Shown here: in pieces, positions 33,972-41,188 of the stretch
How the letters are laid out: every line of letters starts with the position of its first letter
How positions within the stretch are numbered: position 1 is the stretch's first letter
From: Pseudomonas sp. MWU13-2105
Lineage (GTDB): Bacteria > Pseudomonadota > Gammaproteobacteria > Pseudomonadales > Pseudomonadaceae
Reading direction: 5' to 3'
NCBI RefSeq assembly: GCF_023242315.1
Contig: NZ_JALLIY010000018.1
Coordinates: 1 to 64,000, forward strand
DNA: 64,000 nucleotides
Notes under the pieces: generated by a model
What the model was told of the DNA's origin: nothing
Databases searched by the model: none
The model's input: only the letters and a program-made list of their open reading frames with translations
Made by a program: the position numbers and the translations under genes

Positions 33972-34015
33972 AAAATGGCGCTCCAGGTGAGATAACCTTG
34001 AGCGCCATTTTTTTT
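33972..34015 (+). terminator. Rho-independent terminator after the FabH-like gene
   Basis: AAAATGGCGCTC (33972-33983) pairs perfectly with GAGCGCCATTTT (34000-34011), and T8 runs through 34008-34015. It lies only 23 bases before the next ATG, so the next gene depends on read-through or on a promoter within the hairpin region. Confidence 0.85.
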
Positions 34016-34038
34016 GCACGGATGTTGAGTGAGGCGAC

Positions 34039-35331
34039 ATGAGCGAAATTTTCGAGCACAACCTGGAGGTCATTGGCTCCCGTTGGCCGGGCTTGCTGGC
34101 GCGGCTATTGGCCGAGGACAGCGAGTCGCTGGCGGTCGAACTGGTGGAAGGGCTGGGCTCGACCCTGAGCGTGGCAGGGATTCAGCTCACCAGTCGGCAT
34201 GATCGCGTCGCCGAGGCCCGCCTGCAGGCTGCCAGCCTGCAGGCGGGCAGACCCCTGCTGCACCTGTACGGTACGGGGCTGGGCGATCTGCAACAGGTCC
34301 TGCTGGAGCTGCCGACACTACAGCGCCTGCATGTTCATATCCTCAATGGGGCGCTGTTCAAGTTGGTACTGGGGCTGCTGGATCAGCGTTCGTGGTTGAA
34401 CGATTCGCGGGTCGAACTGAGCTACGCCGCCGACCATCCCGAGATCCTCCTGCCGTTTTTCGCGCTGCCGGCCGAGCTGGTGCTGGCCGATGATTGCAAT
34501 GCGCGAATGCGTGATCGTCTGGTTGGCGAGGTGCACCTGACCTTCAACAACCGTGAGTTCGATCCGCAGTCCGCGACGATTGTTCAACGCCTGCAGGACA
34601 CGCGCGAGGTGTTCGGCGCTGATCGCGATGTCGCCGAACTGTTTTCGACGCGTGCGGGCCAGCGCATCTATGTGATTGGCACCGGGCCGACGTTGGAGCA
34701 GCAGTTCGACAAGTTGCGTGCGATAGGCGAGCAGCCGGACCGCCCCTTGTTCATCAGTGTCGACACCGCTTATCGACCATTGCGCGAGCACGGGATCAGG
34801 CCGGATATCGTGGTCAGCATCGACCAGCGCATCGGTTTCCGACATTTGCCCCCCGAAGCGTCCGACGGTATTCCCCTGGTTTATATGCCGATGAGCGATC
34901 CCCAGGTGTTGCATGCCTGGAAAGGTCCGCGCTACGGCGGCTATTCCATCAGCCCGATCTATGCCTCGGTCCGCGAACAGTTCCATAGAGGCCTGCTATT
35001 CGTCGGGGGGAGCGTCCTGCATCCGGCGGTCGACCTGGCGGTGAAGATGGGCGCGGCGCGCATCACCCTGTTCGGCGCCGACTTTGCCTTCCCATTGAAC
35101 AAGACTCATGCGGGCTGGAAGGATGGCGATCTCGGCCCGGGTGTCGAGCTTGCGCGGCACTGGGTGCTGGATGGCCAGGGGCGGCGGGTCAGGACCCAGT
35201 TGAACTTCCGTCGTTACCTGGTTGAGCTGGAGCGCTATATCGCCCGTCATCCGCAGGTGGTTTTCCTTAACAGCAGTCTGGCGGGGGCGCGTATCGTCGG
35301 TACCGGGTTCGACCAGGAGTTTATGCAATGA
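34039..35331 (+). CDS. Maf-like motility accessory factor (DUF115 family)
   Basis: Protein of 430 residues with the DUF115/MptE-like core: VIGTGPTLEQQFDKLR (about 211-226), SVDTAYRPLREHGI, PDIVVSID, VGGSVLHPAVDLAVKMG and LFGADFAFPLNKTHA. Maf proteins are proposed to move nonulosonate from CMP-sugar to flagellin in the cytoplasm. Its place between pseI and fliC fits this. The gene begins 23 bases after a strong terminator and overlaps the next small ORF by ATGA. Enzyme activity is inference from family and context. Confidence 0.8.
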   Translation: MSEIFEHNLEVIGSRWPGLLARLLAEDSESLAVELVEGLGSTLSVAGIQLTSRHDRVAEARLQAASLQAGRPLLHLYGTGLGDLQQVLLELPTLQRLHVHILNGALFKLVLGLLDQRSWLNDSRVELSYAADHPEILLPFFALPAELVLADDCNARMRDRLVGEVHLTFNNREFDPQSATIVQRLQDTREVFGADRDVAELFSTRAGQRIYVIGTGPTLEQQFDKLRAIGEQPDRPLFISVDTAYRPLREHGIRPDIVVSIDQRIGFRHLPPEASDGIPLVYMPMSDPQVLHAWKGPRYGGYSISPIYASVREQFHRGLLFVGGSVLHPAVDLAVKMGAARITLFGADFAFPLNKTHAGWKDGDLGPGVELARHWVLDGQGRRVRTQLNFRRYLVELERYIARHPQVVFLNSSLAGARIVGTGFDQEFMQ

Positions 35332-35597
35332 GCCAGCTGGCGCAGTGTGTCGAGGGTGCCCGCGGATGCGCCGGGTTGTTTCGCCTGGGTCGTGATGTGG
35401 AGGCGGCGTTGCAGATGGTCGAGGTGTTCGACGCAGCTCAGCTGGCGTTGCAAGCTGCGCCGCAGGAGGCCCGGCAACAGTGGGGGCAACTGCTGACGTG
35501 GATGTTGGCTTGCCAGGAGTCGCAGGACTGGTTGGGGCTGGCCGACTGGATGGAGTATGAGCTGGTGGCGCTGCTGGAGTCGGCGGCAATTCCCTGA
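35328..35597 (+). CDS. Small protein (89 residues) coupled to the Maf-like gene
   Basis: Starts MSQLAQCVEGARGCAGLF and is helical, rich in Leu, Ala, Gln and Trp, with an acidic C-terminus (WMEYELVALLESAAIP). It has no membrane segment. The ATGA overlap with the Maf-like gene means coupled translation. Size and location resemble the small flagellar chaperone-like ORFs (FliT-type), but I see no real sequence match. A role beside the Maf protein, just before fliC, is plausible and unproven. Confidence 0.6.
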   Translation: MSQLAQCVEGARGCAGLFRLGRDVEAALQMVEVFDAAQLALQAAPQEARQQWGQLLTWMLACQESQDWLGLADWMEYELVALLESAAIP

Positions 35598-35682
35598 CGC
35601 CATTTTTCCTCCGGGGACGGGACGCCAAGTCCTTGTTTTCCAAGGGGTGGCAGGGTGATGGCAAAATTTTTGAAAAAAGCCC

Positions 35683-35709
35683 TCAAGCAACTTGCAATCC
35701 CGACGATAA
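35683..35709 (+). promoter_or_regulatory. Sigma-28 (FliA) promoter of fliC
   Basis: The -35 is TCAAGCAA (35683-35690), the spacer is 11 bases, and the -10 is GACGATAA (35702-35709), one mismatch from GCCGATAA. It lies 80 bases before the fliC ATG. It fits the FliA consensus TAAAGTTT-N11-GCCGATAA in the TCAAG form used by Pseudomonas. Confidence 0.75.
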
Positions 35710-35789
35710 CTATTACGAAGGTTCTCTAGGCCATACCCGGCGCTTGCCAGGGCCGGAAGCCGCAGTACCCAACCAACGAGGATTTCGTC

Positions 35790-36641
35790 ATGGCATTAAC
35801 CGTAAACACCAACGTGACTTCACTGTATGTTCAAAAGAACCTGAACAGTGCATCCAGTGCTCTGTCCACCTCCATGCAGCGCCTGTCTTCCGGCCTGAAA
35901 ATCAACAGCGCCGCAGACGATGCCGCCGGCCTGCAGATCGCCACTCGCATGACCAGCCAGATTCGTGGTCAGAACGTTGCGGTAAAAAACGCCAACGACG
36001 GTATCTCCCTGGCGCAGACTGCTGAAGGCGCACTGCAAGAGTCCACCAACATCCTGCAGCGTATGCGTGAACTGGCTGTTCAGGCCCGTAACGGCACCAA
36101 CGGTACCGCTGACCAGACTGCGACCAACGGCGAATTCGCCCAGATGTCGGACGAACTGACTCGTATCTCCGCCTCCACCCAGCTGAACGGCAAAAACCTG
36201 CTGGACGGTTCGGCAGGTGTTGTTACCCTGCAAGTCGGCTCCAACACGGGTTCCGCCAACCAGATCAATCTGACCCTGAGCTCCAAGTTCGACGCCGTCA
36301 GCCTGTCGGTAGGTAGCGGTACTGTGATGCTGACCGGTGCTACTTCGGCAGCCGCCGCTTCGAACATCGACAACGCGATCACCGCGATCGACGCTGCAAT
36401 CGCCGCCATCGGTGCTACCCGCGCCAACCTCGGTGCGTCGCAGAACCGTCTGACCAGCACCATCTCCAACCTGCAGAACGTGACCGCGAACGTGACCGCT
36501 GCACAAGGCCGCGTACAGGACACCGACTTCGCTGCTGAAACTGCTCAGCTGACCAAGAGCCAGACCCTGCAACAGGCTTCCACTTCGATTCTGGCCCAGG
36601 CCAACCAATTGCCTTCCTCCGTACTGAAGCTGCTTCAGTAA
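35790..36641 (+). CDS. fliC: Flagellin FliC (short type)
   Basis: Filament protein of 283 residues. It has the conserved N-terminal D0/D1 (MALTVNTNVTSLYVQKNLN, LSSGLKINSAADDAAGLQIA) and C-terminal D1/D0 (SQNRLTSTISNLQNV, ILAQANQLPSSVLKLLQ), with only about 60 residues of Ser/Thr/Gly-rich middle. Most flagellins are longer, so the variable outer domains are nearly missing. Several Ser/Thr in the centre (residues 140-195) could be glycan sites for the adjoining pse island. A sigma-28 promoter precedes it. Codon usage is strongly biased, as expected for an abundant protein. Confidence 0.96.
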   Translation: MALTVNTNVTSLYVQKNLNSASSALSTSMQRLSSGLKINSAADDAAGLQIATRMTSQIRGQNVAVKNANDGISLAQTAEGALQESTNILQRMRELAVQARNGTNGTADQTATNGEFAQMSDELTRISASTQLNGKNLLDGSAGVVTLQVGSNTGSANQINLTLSSKFDAVSLSVGSGTVMLTGATSAAAASNIDNAITAIDAAIAAIGATRANLGASQNRLTSTISNLQNVTANVTAAQGRVQDTDFAAETAQLTKSQTLQQASTSILAQANQLPSSVLKLLQ

Positions 36642-36714
36642 TTTTGGAATGAGTTTTGGCGGGGGGGTGTGCTTGTCGCGCTCTCTCGCTTTTTCACGTT
36701 GAGAGGTGATGGAT

Positions 36715-37086
36715 ATGGACATGAGTGTAAAGCTTAGTCTGTCTTACCCAGCTGTTACGCCGGCCAGCTCCAGTCCTGTTGCCGACAAGCCGGTATCGGC
36801 TACGGCGGCGCCTCAGGCGGATCCGGTAAAACCCGTTTCGGCCACCAGCAAGGATTCGGATTCTTCCGAGAGACTCAAGAAGGCTGTGCAGGATATCGAG
36901 AAGTTCGTCCAATCGATCAAGCGCAACCTGGAATTTTCCATCGATGAACACTCCGGCCAAGTCGTAGTCAAAGTCATCGCCAGCGACAGCGGCGAGGTGG
37001 TTCGACAGATCCCCTCCGCGGAAGCCTTGAAACTGGCTGACAGTCTGAGCTCGGCGAGCAATGTGCTGTTTGACGCGAAAGCCTGA
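36715..37086 (+). CDS. flaG: Flagellar protein FlaG
   Basis: Protein of about 123 residues of the FlaG family, which affects filament length. The N-terminus is Pro/Ala/Ser-rich and disordered. The conserved C-terminal part has FSIDEHSGQVVVKVIASDSGEVVRQIP-type sequence (about 76-102), quoted here in part: GQVVVKVIASDSGEVV. Three in-frame ATGs (36709, 36715, 36721) occur; GAGAGG lies 8 bases before 36715, so I prefer that one. It stands between fliC and fliD. Confidence 0.85.
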   Translation: MDMSVKLSLSYPAVTPASSSPVADKPVSATAAPQADPVKPVSATSKDSDSSERLKKAVQDIEKFVQSIKRNLEFSIDEHSGQVVVKVIASDSGEVVRQIPSAEALKLADSLSSASNVLFDAKA

Positions 37087-37118
37087 CAGCTGGCATGAAT
37101 AGTGTCTTCAGATTCTTC

Positions 37119-37136
37119 TGACCCCGGCAAGGGTCA
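37119..37136. repeat. Small palindrome between flaG and fliD
   Basis: TGACCC-CGGCAA-GGGTCA is a perfect 6-bp inverted repeat with a 6-base loop, 50 bases before fliD. It might be an operator or a weak hairpin; no T-run follows. Confidence 0.3.
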
Positions 37137-37168
37137 AAAGACTGGCAGCAAATTGTGGAGAGATAGAC

Positions 37169-38593
37169 ATGGCAAGTCCAATTACACCGGGTACGGGCCT
37201 CGGTTCCGGCCTGGATATCAATTCGATCGTGACCGCGTTGGTCAACGCCGATAAATCGGCCAAGCAGACGCAGATCACCAGCCAGACATCGAGCAACACG
37301 CTGAAGCTCTCCGGCGTGGGCTCTCTGAAGAGTGCGCTGACGACCTTCCAGACCGCACTGACCAATCTCAACAGTGCCACGACTCCGCAGTTCCCGGGCT
37401 TTTCGGCAACATCGGGGACGCCGTCGACATTGACGGCCACCACCAACAACAGTGCGGTGGCGGGTACCTACAACATTACTGTCAATAGCCTTGCCACGGG
37501 TTCGAAGGTGGCCAGTGCTTCTTTTGCCGGTGGTGCGACCAGTGCTATTCCGAGTGGTACCCTGACCATCAGTCAGAATGGCACTAACTACAACGTCACG
37601 ATCCCGGCCAATGCAACCTTGCAGACCACGCGGGATGCGATCAACTCCACACTGGCGTCCAAGGGTGTTTCCGCGAACATCGTGACCGATAGCAACGGTT
37701 CGAGACTTGTGTTCGGTTCCACCACCACGGGCGCGGGTTCCGATTTGACGGTCAGCGGCATCGCCGGGTTGGAAATCGATGGCACTCAGTTGATGCCTAA
37801 TCCTCCGCTGGCGACAAGTTCGGGGGCGGTTTCTGCGTTGGCCAAGGACGCCAGCCTGTCCATTGATGGCCTGACGGTCACCAGCAAGACCAACACTGTC
37901 AGCAATGCCATCAGCGGTTTGACGCTGAACCTGCTCGCGGCAAGCGCCAGTTCGACGGTTACCGTGGGCACCAATACCACGGGTTTGCAGACCTCGATCC
38001 AGACGTTCGTGAGTGCTTACAACACCCTGATGTCGACCATCAATACCTTGAGCACGGCCACTCTGGATGCCAATGGCAAACCAACCGTTTCGGCGGCGTT
38101 CACTGGCGACTCAATGCCTCGTTCGCTGATTGCTGACATACGCGGCGCGCTCACTACGCCAGGTCCGGGCAGTCAGTTGGCGGTGCTCTCGCAGCTGGGT
38201 GTGGGGACTGATCAGACCACGGGGCAGTTGAATTTCAACAGCACCACCTTCACTCGGGCCATGACCACCGATGGCCTGAGTGGTCAGGTCCAGCAGCTGT
38301 TTACGGGGACTACCGCCAATGCGGGGGCCGACGGCCTATTGGCGCGGATGACCAAGGCGATCACACCCTACGTGCAGACCGGCGGCTTGCTCGATCAGCG
38401 TACCAACAGTCTGAAGACCCAGGCCACTGATCTGGGTAACCAGCAGACGGCCCTGGATCTGCATGTCACCAGTCTGACCGCGACCCTGACGGCCAAGTAC
38501 AACGCCATGGACTTGATTGTCGGGCAGTTGAAGGCGACCGCCACCAGCATTACGTCGTTCTTTACCTCGTTGAACGCGCAGAAGTCGGGCTAA
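37169..38593 (+). CDS. fliD: Flagellar filament cap FliD (HAP2)
   Basis: Cap protein of 474 residues. The N-terminal domain begins with GTGLGSGLDINSIVTALV (about 7-24), the FliD signature, and the C-terminal coiled region (LDLHVTSLTATLTAKYNAMD) is conserved. The middle is variable Thr/Ser-rich. In Pseudomonas FliD is also a mucin adhesin in some species. An ATG at 37169 has GGAGAG about 8 bases upstream. A strong terminator follows. Confidence 0.95.
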   Translation: MASPITPGTGLGSGLDINSIVTALVNADKSAKQTQITSQTSSNTLKLSGVGSLKSALTTFQTALTNLNSATTPQFPGFSATSGTPSTLTATTNNSAVAGTYNITVNSLATGSKVASASFAGGATSAIPSGTLTISQNGTNYNVTIPANATLQTTRDAINSTLASKGVSANIVTDSNGSRLVFGSTTTGAGSDLTVSGIAGLEIDGTQLMPNPPLATSSGAVSALAKDASLSIDGLTVTSKTNTVSNAISGLTLNLLAASASSTVTVGTNTTGLQTSIQTFVSAYNTLMSTINTLSTATLDANGKPTVSAAFTGDSMPRSLIADIRGALTTPGPGSQLAVLSQLGVGTDQTTGQLNFNSTTFTRAMTTDGLSGQVQQLFTGTTANAGADGLLARMTKAITPYVQTGGLLDQRTNSLKTQATDLGNQQTALDLHVTSLTATLTAKYNAMDLIVGQLKATATSITSFFTSLNAQKSG

Positions 38594-38613
38594 GTCTCAG
38601 CGTCAGTGCCAGG

Positions 38614-38651
38614 AAAAAGCCCGGCCGCGTCCAGCGCGTGCCGGGTTTTTG
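38614..38651 (+). terminator. Rho-independent terminator after fliD
   Basis: AAAAA-G-CCCGGC (38614-38625) pairs with GCCGGG-TTTTT (38640-38650), with a GC-rich loop and one bulged base. It lies 21 bases after the fliD stop and separates fliD from fliST, which has its own sigma-28 promoter. Confidence 0.8.
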
Positions 38652-38662
38652 TTCTTCGGGTC

Positions 38663-38689
38663 TAAAGTTTTCTGATTCAAAGGCGATAC
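38663..38689 (+). promoter_or_regulatory. Sigma-28 (FliA) promoter of fliST
   Basis: TAAAGTTT (38663-38670) is a perfect -35 match, with an 11-base spacer and GGCGATAC (38682-38689) matching 6 of 8 of the -10 consensus. It starts 12 bases beyond the fliD terminator and 40 bases before the fliS ATG. Confidence 0.7.
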
Positions 38690-38728
38690 ACTGCTTATAC
38701 GAACCCTTGAGTGGCAATGAGGTAGAAC

Positions 38729-39124
38729 ATGAATCCGATGCTAGCCCTTCGGCAATACCAGAAGGTAGGAGCCCAGGCACAGACCTCCGAGGCCAGTCCT
38801 CATCGCCTGGTGCAGATGCTGATGGAAGGTGGTCTGGACCGCATTGCCCAGGCCAAAGGCGCCATCGAGCGCAAGGACATCGCCGCCAAGGGGGTCGCCA
38901 TCGGCAAGGCCATCGGCATCGTCGGTGGTCTGCGCGAAGGCTTGGATTTGGAGAAATCGGCGGATTCGCTGGGTGATCTGGACAATCTTTACGCTTACAT
39001 GATGACGCGTCTGGCGCAAGCCAATATCCAGTCGGACACCCGGATGCTCGACGAAGTCGCTGGTCTGCTCACCACGGTCAAGGAAGGTTGGGACGCCATC
39101 GCCGCACCAAGTCCGCAGTTTTAA
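38729..39124 (+). CDS. fliS: Flagellin export chaperone FliS
   Basis: Flagellin chaperone of 131 residues. It is all-helical, with SPHRLVQMLMEGGLDRIAQA (23-42) and LYAYMMTRLAQANIQSDTRM, which are characteristic. It binds the FliC C-terminus and prevents polymerisation in the cytoplasm. It has its own sigma-28 promoter and is followed by a fliT-like gene 10 bases later. Confidence 0.92.
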   Translation: MNPMLALRQYQKVGAQAQTSEASPHRLVQMLMEGGLDRIAQAKGAIERKDIAAKGVAIGKAIGIVGGLREGLDLEKSADSLGDLDNLYAYMMTRLAQANIQSDTRMLDEVAGLLTTVKEGWDAIAAPSPQF

Positions 39125-39134
39125 GGAGTTCATC

Positions 39135-39431
39135 ATGAGTCTCGTACTGCAGCGTATCGAAGAAACCCGTGCCGCCTTGGTGACGGCTTTGGCCGATCGT
39201 GACTGGGAGGCCATCACCCGGTTGGACCTGGCCTGCCGCGCCTGCATGGAGGATGTGCTCGGCGAGACTGGGTTGGATGAGGATGCGCTGCGCGTCAAGC
39301 TGGAAGAGTTGCTCCATGTCTATCGTCAGCTGCTGGAAGCGGCCATGGGCGAACGTCAGTCGATAGTCGATGAGATGTCGAAGATCCAGCAAGCAAGGAA
39401 CGCCGCAAAGGTTTACCATCTGTTCGGTTAA
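39135..39431 (+). CDS. fliT: FliT-like flagellar protein
   Basis: Small helical protein of 98 residues (MSLVLQRIEETRAALVTALA), rich in Leu, Glu and Arg, with no membrane segment. Its position directly after fliS, size and helical character suggest FliT, the chaperone of FliD. Sequence similarity in this family is low, so the name rests mostly on context. AAGGAG lies 8 bases before the ATG. It is followed by about 170 non-coding bases up to fleQ. Confidence 0.7.
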   Translation: MSLVLQRIEETRAALVTALADRDWEAITRLDLACRACMEDVLGETGLDEDALRVKLEELLHVYRQLLEAAMGERQSIVDEMSKIQQARNAAKVYHLFG

Positions 39432-39465
39432 TGTTGGGTTAATCGAACCGTATTGCGCCATAAAT

Positions 39466-39494
39466 TTGACTATGTACGCTTTTTTGACTTAACT
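39466..39494 (+). promoter_or_regulatory. Possible sigma-70 promoter of fleQ
   Basis: TTGACT (39466-39471), a 17-base spacer and TTAACT (39489-39494) lie in the gap before fleQ. The -35 is good and the -10 is poor. FleQ in Pseudomonas is transcribed from a sigma-70 promoter, so this is a reasonable candidate only. Confidence 0.35.
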
Positions 39495-39602
39495 AGTGCT
39501 GTTTCCAGATTTCAGTCGTCCTTGGAGGCCCTGTCCGGCCTCGGATGTCTAGCTTGCCCCACCCATACCGGGCATCGAGTTGACTAGGGAAGTTGCTATT
39601 GC

Positions 39603-41078
39603 ATGTGGCGTGAAACCAAAATTCTGCTGATCGATGACGATAGCGTTCGCCGCCGTGACTTGGCGGTGATCTTAAATTTTCTCGGCGAAGAAAATCTCTC
39701 CTGCACCAGCGATGACTGGCAGCAGATGGTCGGCTCTTTGTCGTCCAGTCGCGAAGTGCTGTGCGTCCTGGTCGGGACGGTCAATGCCGCGAGCGGACTG
39801 ACTGGCTTGCTTAAGACACTGTCAACCTGGGATGAGTTCCTTCCGGTGTTGCTTCTGGGCGAAATTTCTTCTGCCGATCTGCCCGAAGACCAGCGTCGCC
39901 GGGTCTTGTCCAGCCTGGAAATGCCTCCCAGCTATAGCAAGCTGCTCGATTCCCTGCATCGTGCCCAGGTCTATCGCGAGATGTATGACCAGGCCCGTGA
40001 GCGTGGCCGGCAGCGCGAGCCCAACCTGTTCCGCAGCCTGGTCGGTACCAGCCGGGCCATCCAGCATGTGCGCCAGATGATGCAGCAGGTGGCCGATACC
40101 GACGCCAGCGTGCTGATCCTCGGCGAGTCCGGCACCGGCAAGGAAGTGGTGGCGCGCAACCTGCACTATCACTCCAAGCGCCGCGACGCACCTTTCGTGC
40201 CGGTGAACTGCGGGGCGATCCCGGCCGAGTTGCTGGAAAGCGAGTTGTTCGGTCACGAGAAGGGCGCCTTCACCGGTGCCATCACCAGTCGTGCCGGGCG
40301 TTTCGAGCTGGCCAACGGCGGTACGCTGTTCCTCGACGAAATCGGCGATATGCCGTTGCCGATGCAGGTCAAGCTGCTGCGTGTGCTGCAGGAACGTACT
40401 TTCGAGCGCGTCGGCAGCAACAAGACCCAGAGCATTGACGTGCGAATCATCGCGGCCACCCACAAGAACCTCGAGAGCATGATCGAGGTCGGCAGCTTCC
40501 GCGAAGACCTCTACTACCGCCTGAACGTGTTCCCCATCGAGATGGCGCCACTGCGTGAGCGGGTCGAAGATATTCCGTTGCTGATGAACGAATTGATCTC
40601 GCGCATGGAGCACGAAAAGCGCGGCTCCATCCGTTTCAACTCGGCGGCGATCATGTCGCTGTGCCGTCATGCCTGGCCGGGCAACGTCCGTGAACTGGCC
40701 AACCTGGTGGAGCGCATGGCGATCATGCATCCGTACGGGGTGATTGGCGTGGCCGAGCTGCCGAAGAAATTCCGCTACGTCGATGACGAAGACGAGCAAC
40801 TGGTGGACAGCCTGCGCAGCGATCTCGAAGAGCGGGTCGCGATCAACGGCCATACCCCGGATTTCACCACCTCGGCGATGCTGCCGCCCGAAGGCCTGGA
40901 CCTCAAGGACTACCTCGGTGGCCTTGAGCAGGGGTTGATCCAGCAAGCGCTGGACGACGCCAATGGCATCGTCGCCCGGGCTGCCGAGCGCCTGCGTATC
41001 CGTCGCACCACCCTGGTGGAGAAGATGCGCAAATACGGGATGAGCCGGCGCGAGGGTGATGAACAGGCGGATGATTGA
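39603..41078 (+). CDS. fleQ: Flagellar master regulator FleQ
   Basis: Sigma-54-dependent activator of 491 residues, and a c-di-GMP-responsive regulator in Pseudomonas. The N-terminal receiver-like domain (KILLIDDDSVRRRDL) lacks the normal phosphorylation pattern. The AAA+ domain has Walker A GESGTGKE (174-181), GAFTGA (221-226) and GGTLFLDEIGDMP. The C-terminal Fis helix-turn-helix ends AAERLRIRRTTLVEKMRKYG. It sits at the top of the hierarchy, controlling fleSR, fliE, fliL, flhA and flgF from sigma-54 promoters. The product length agrees with known FleQ (about 490). Confidence 0.96.
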   Translation: MWRETKILLIDDDSVRRRDLAVILNFLGEENLSCTSDDWQQMVGSLSSSREVLCVLVGTVNAASGLTGLLKTLSTWDEFLPVLLLGEISSADLPEDQRRRVLSSLEMPPSYSKLLDSLHRAQVYREMYDQARERGRQREPNLFRSLVGTSRAIQHVRQMMQQVADTDASVLILGESGTGKEVVARNLHYHSKRRDAPFVPVNCGAIPAELLESELFGHEKGAFTGAITSRAGRFELANGGTLFLDEIGDMPLPMQVKLLRVLQERTFERVGSNKTQSIDVRIIAATHKNLESMIEVGSFREDLYYRLNVFPIEMAPLRERVEDIPLLMNELISRMEHEKRGSIRFNSAAIMSLCRHAWPGNVRELANLVERMAIMHPYGVIGVAELPKKFRYVDDEDEQLVDSLRSDLEERVAINGHTPDFTTSAMLPPEGLDLKDYLGGLEQGLIQQALDDANGIVARAAERLRIRRTTLVEKMRKYGMSRREGDEQADD

Positions 41079-41083
41079 CGCCT

Positions 41084-41119
41084 GTTTTTCAACCTGTTGA
41101 AAAACGGCTGGTTTTTTTT
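41084..41119 (+). terminator. Rho-independent terminator after fleQ
   Basis: GTTTTTCAAC (41084-41093) pairs perfectly with GTTGAAAAAC (41096-41105), with a 2-base loop. T8 (41112-41119) follows after GGCTGG, and the T-run touches the -24 element of the fleS promoter. Confidence 0.65.
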
Positions 41120-41135
41120 CGGCACGGGTATTGCT
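41119..41135 (+). promoter_or_regulatory. Sigma-54 promoter of fleSR
   Basis: TCGGCACGGGTATTGCT has GG at 41121-41122 and GC at 41133-41134 (12-base step), close to TTGGCACGNNNNTTGCT. It lies 54 bases before the fleS ATG. It would be a FleQ target. Confidence 0.85.
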
Positions 41136-41188
41136 AAGTCTCTTGTAACGTTCCGTTTAAATGACGGTCAGCCAAGCGAGAGAGCACC

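Noticed and set aside
37140..37156. Sigma-54-like CTGGCAGCAAATTGT before fliD
   Set aside because: The -12 GC pair is absent and the spacing is wrong.
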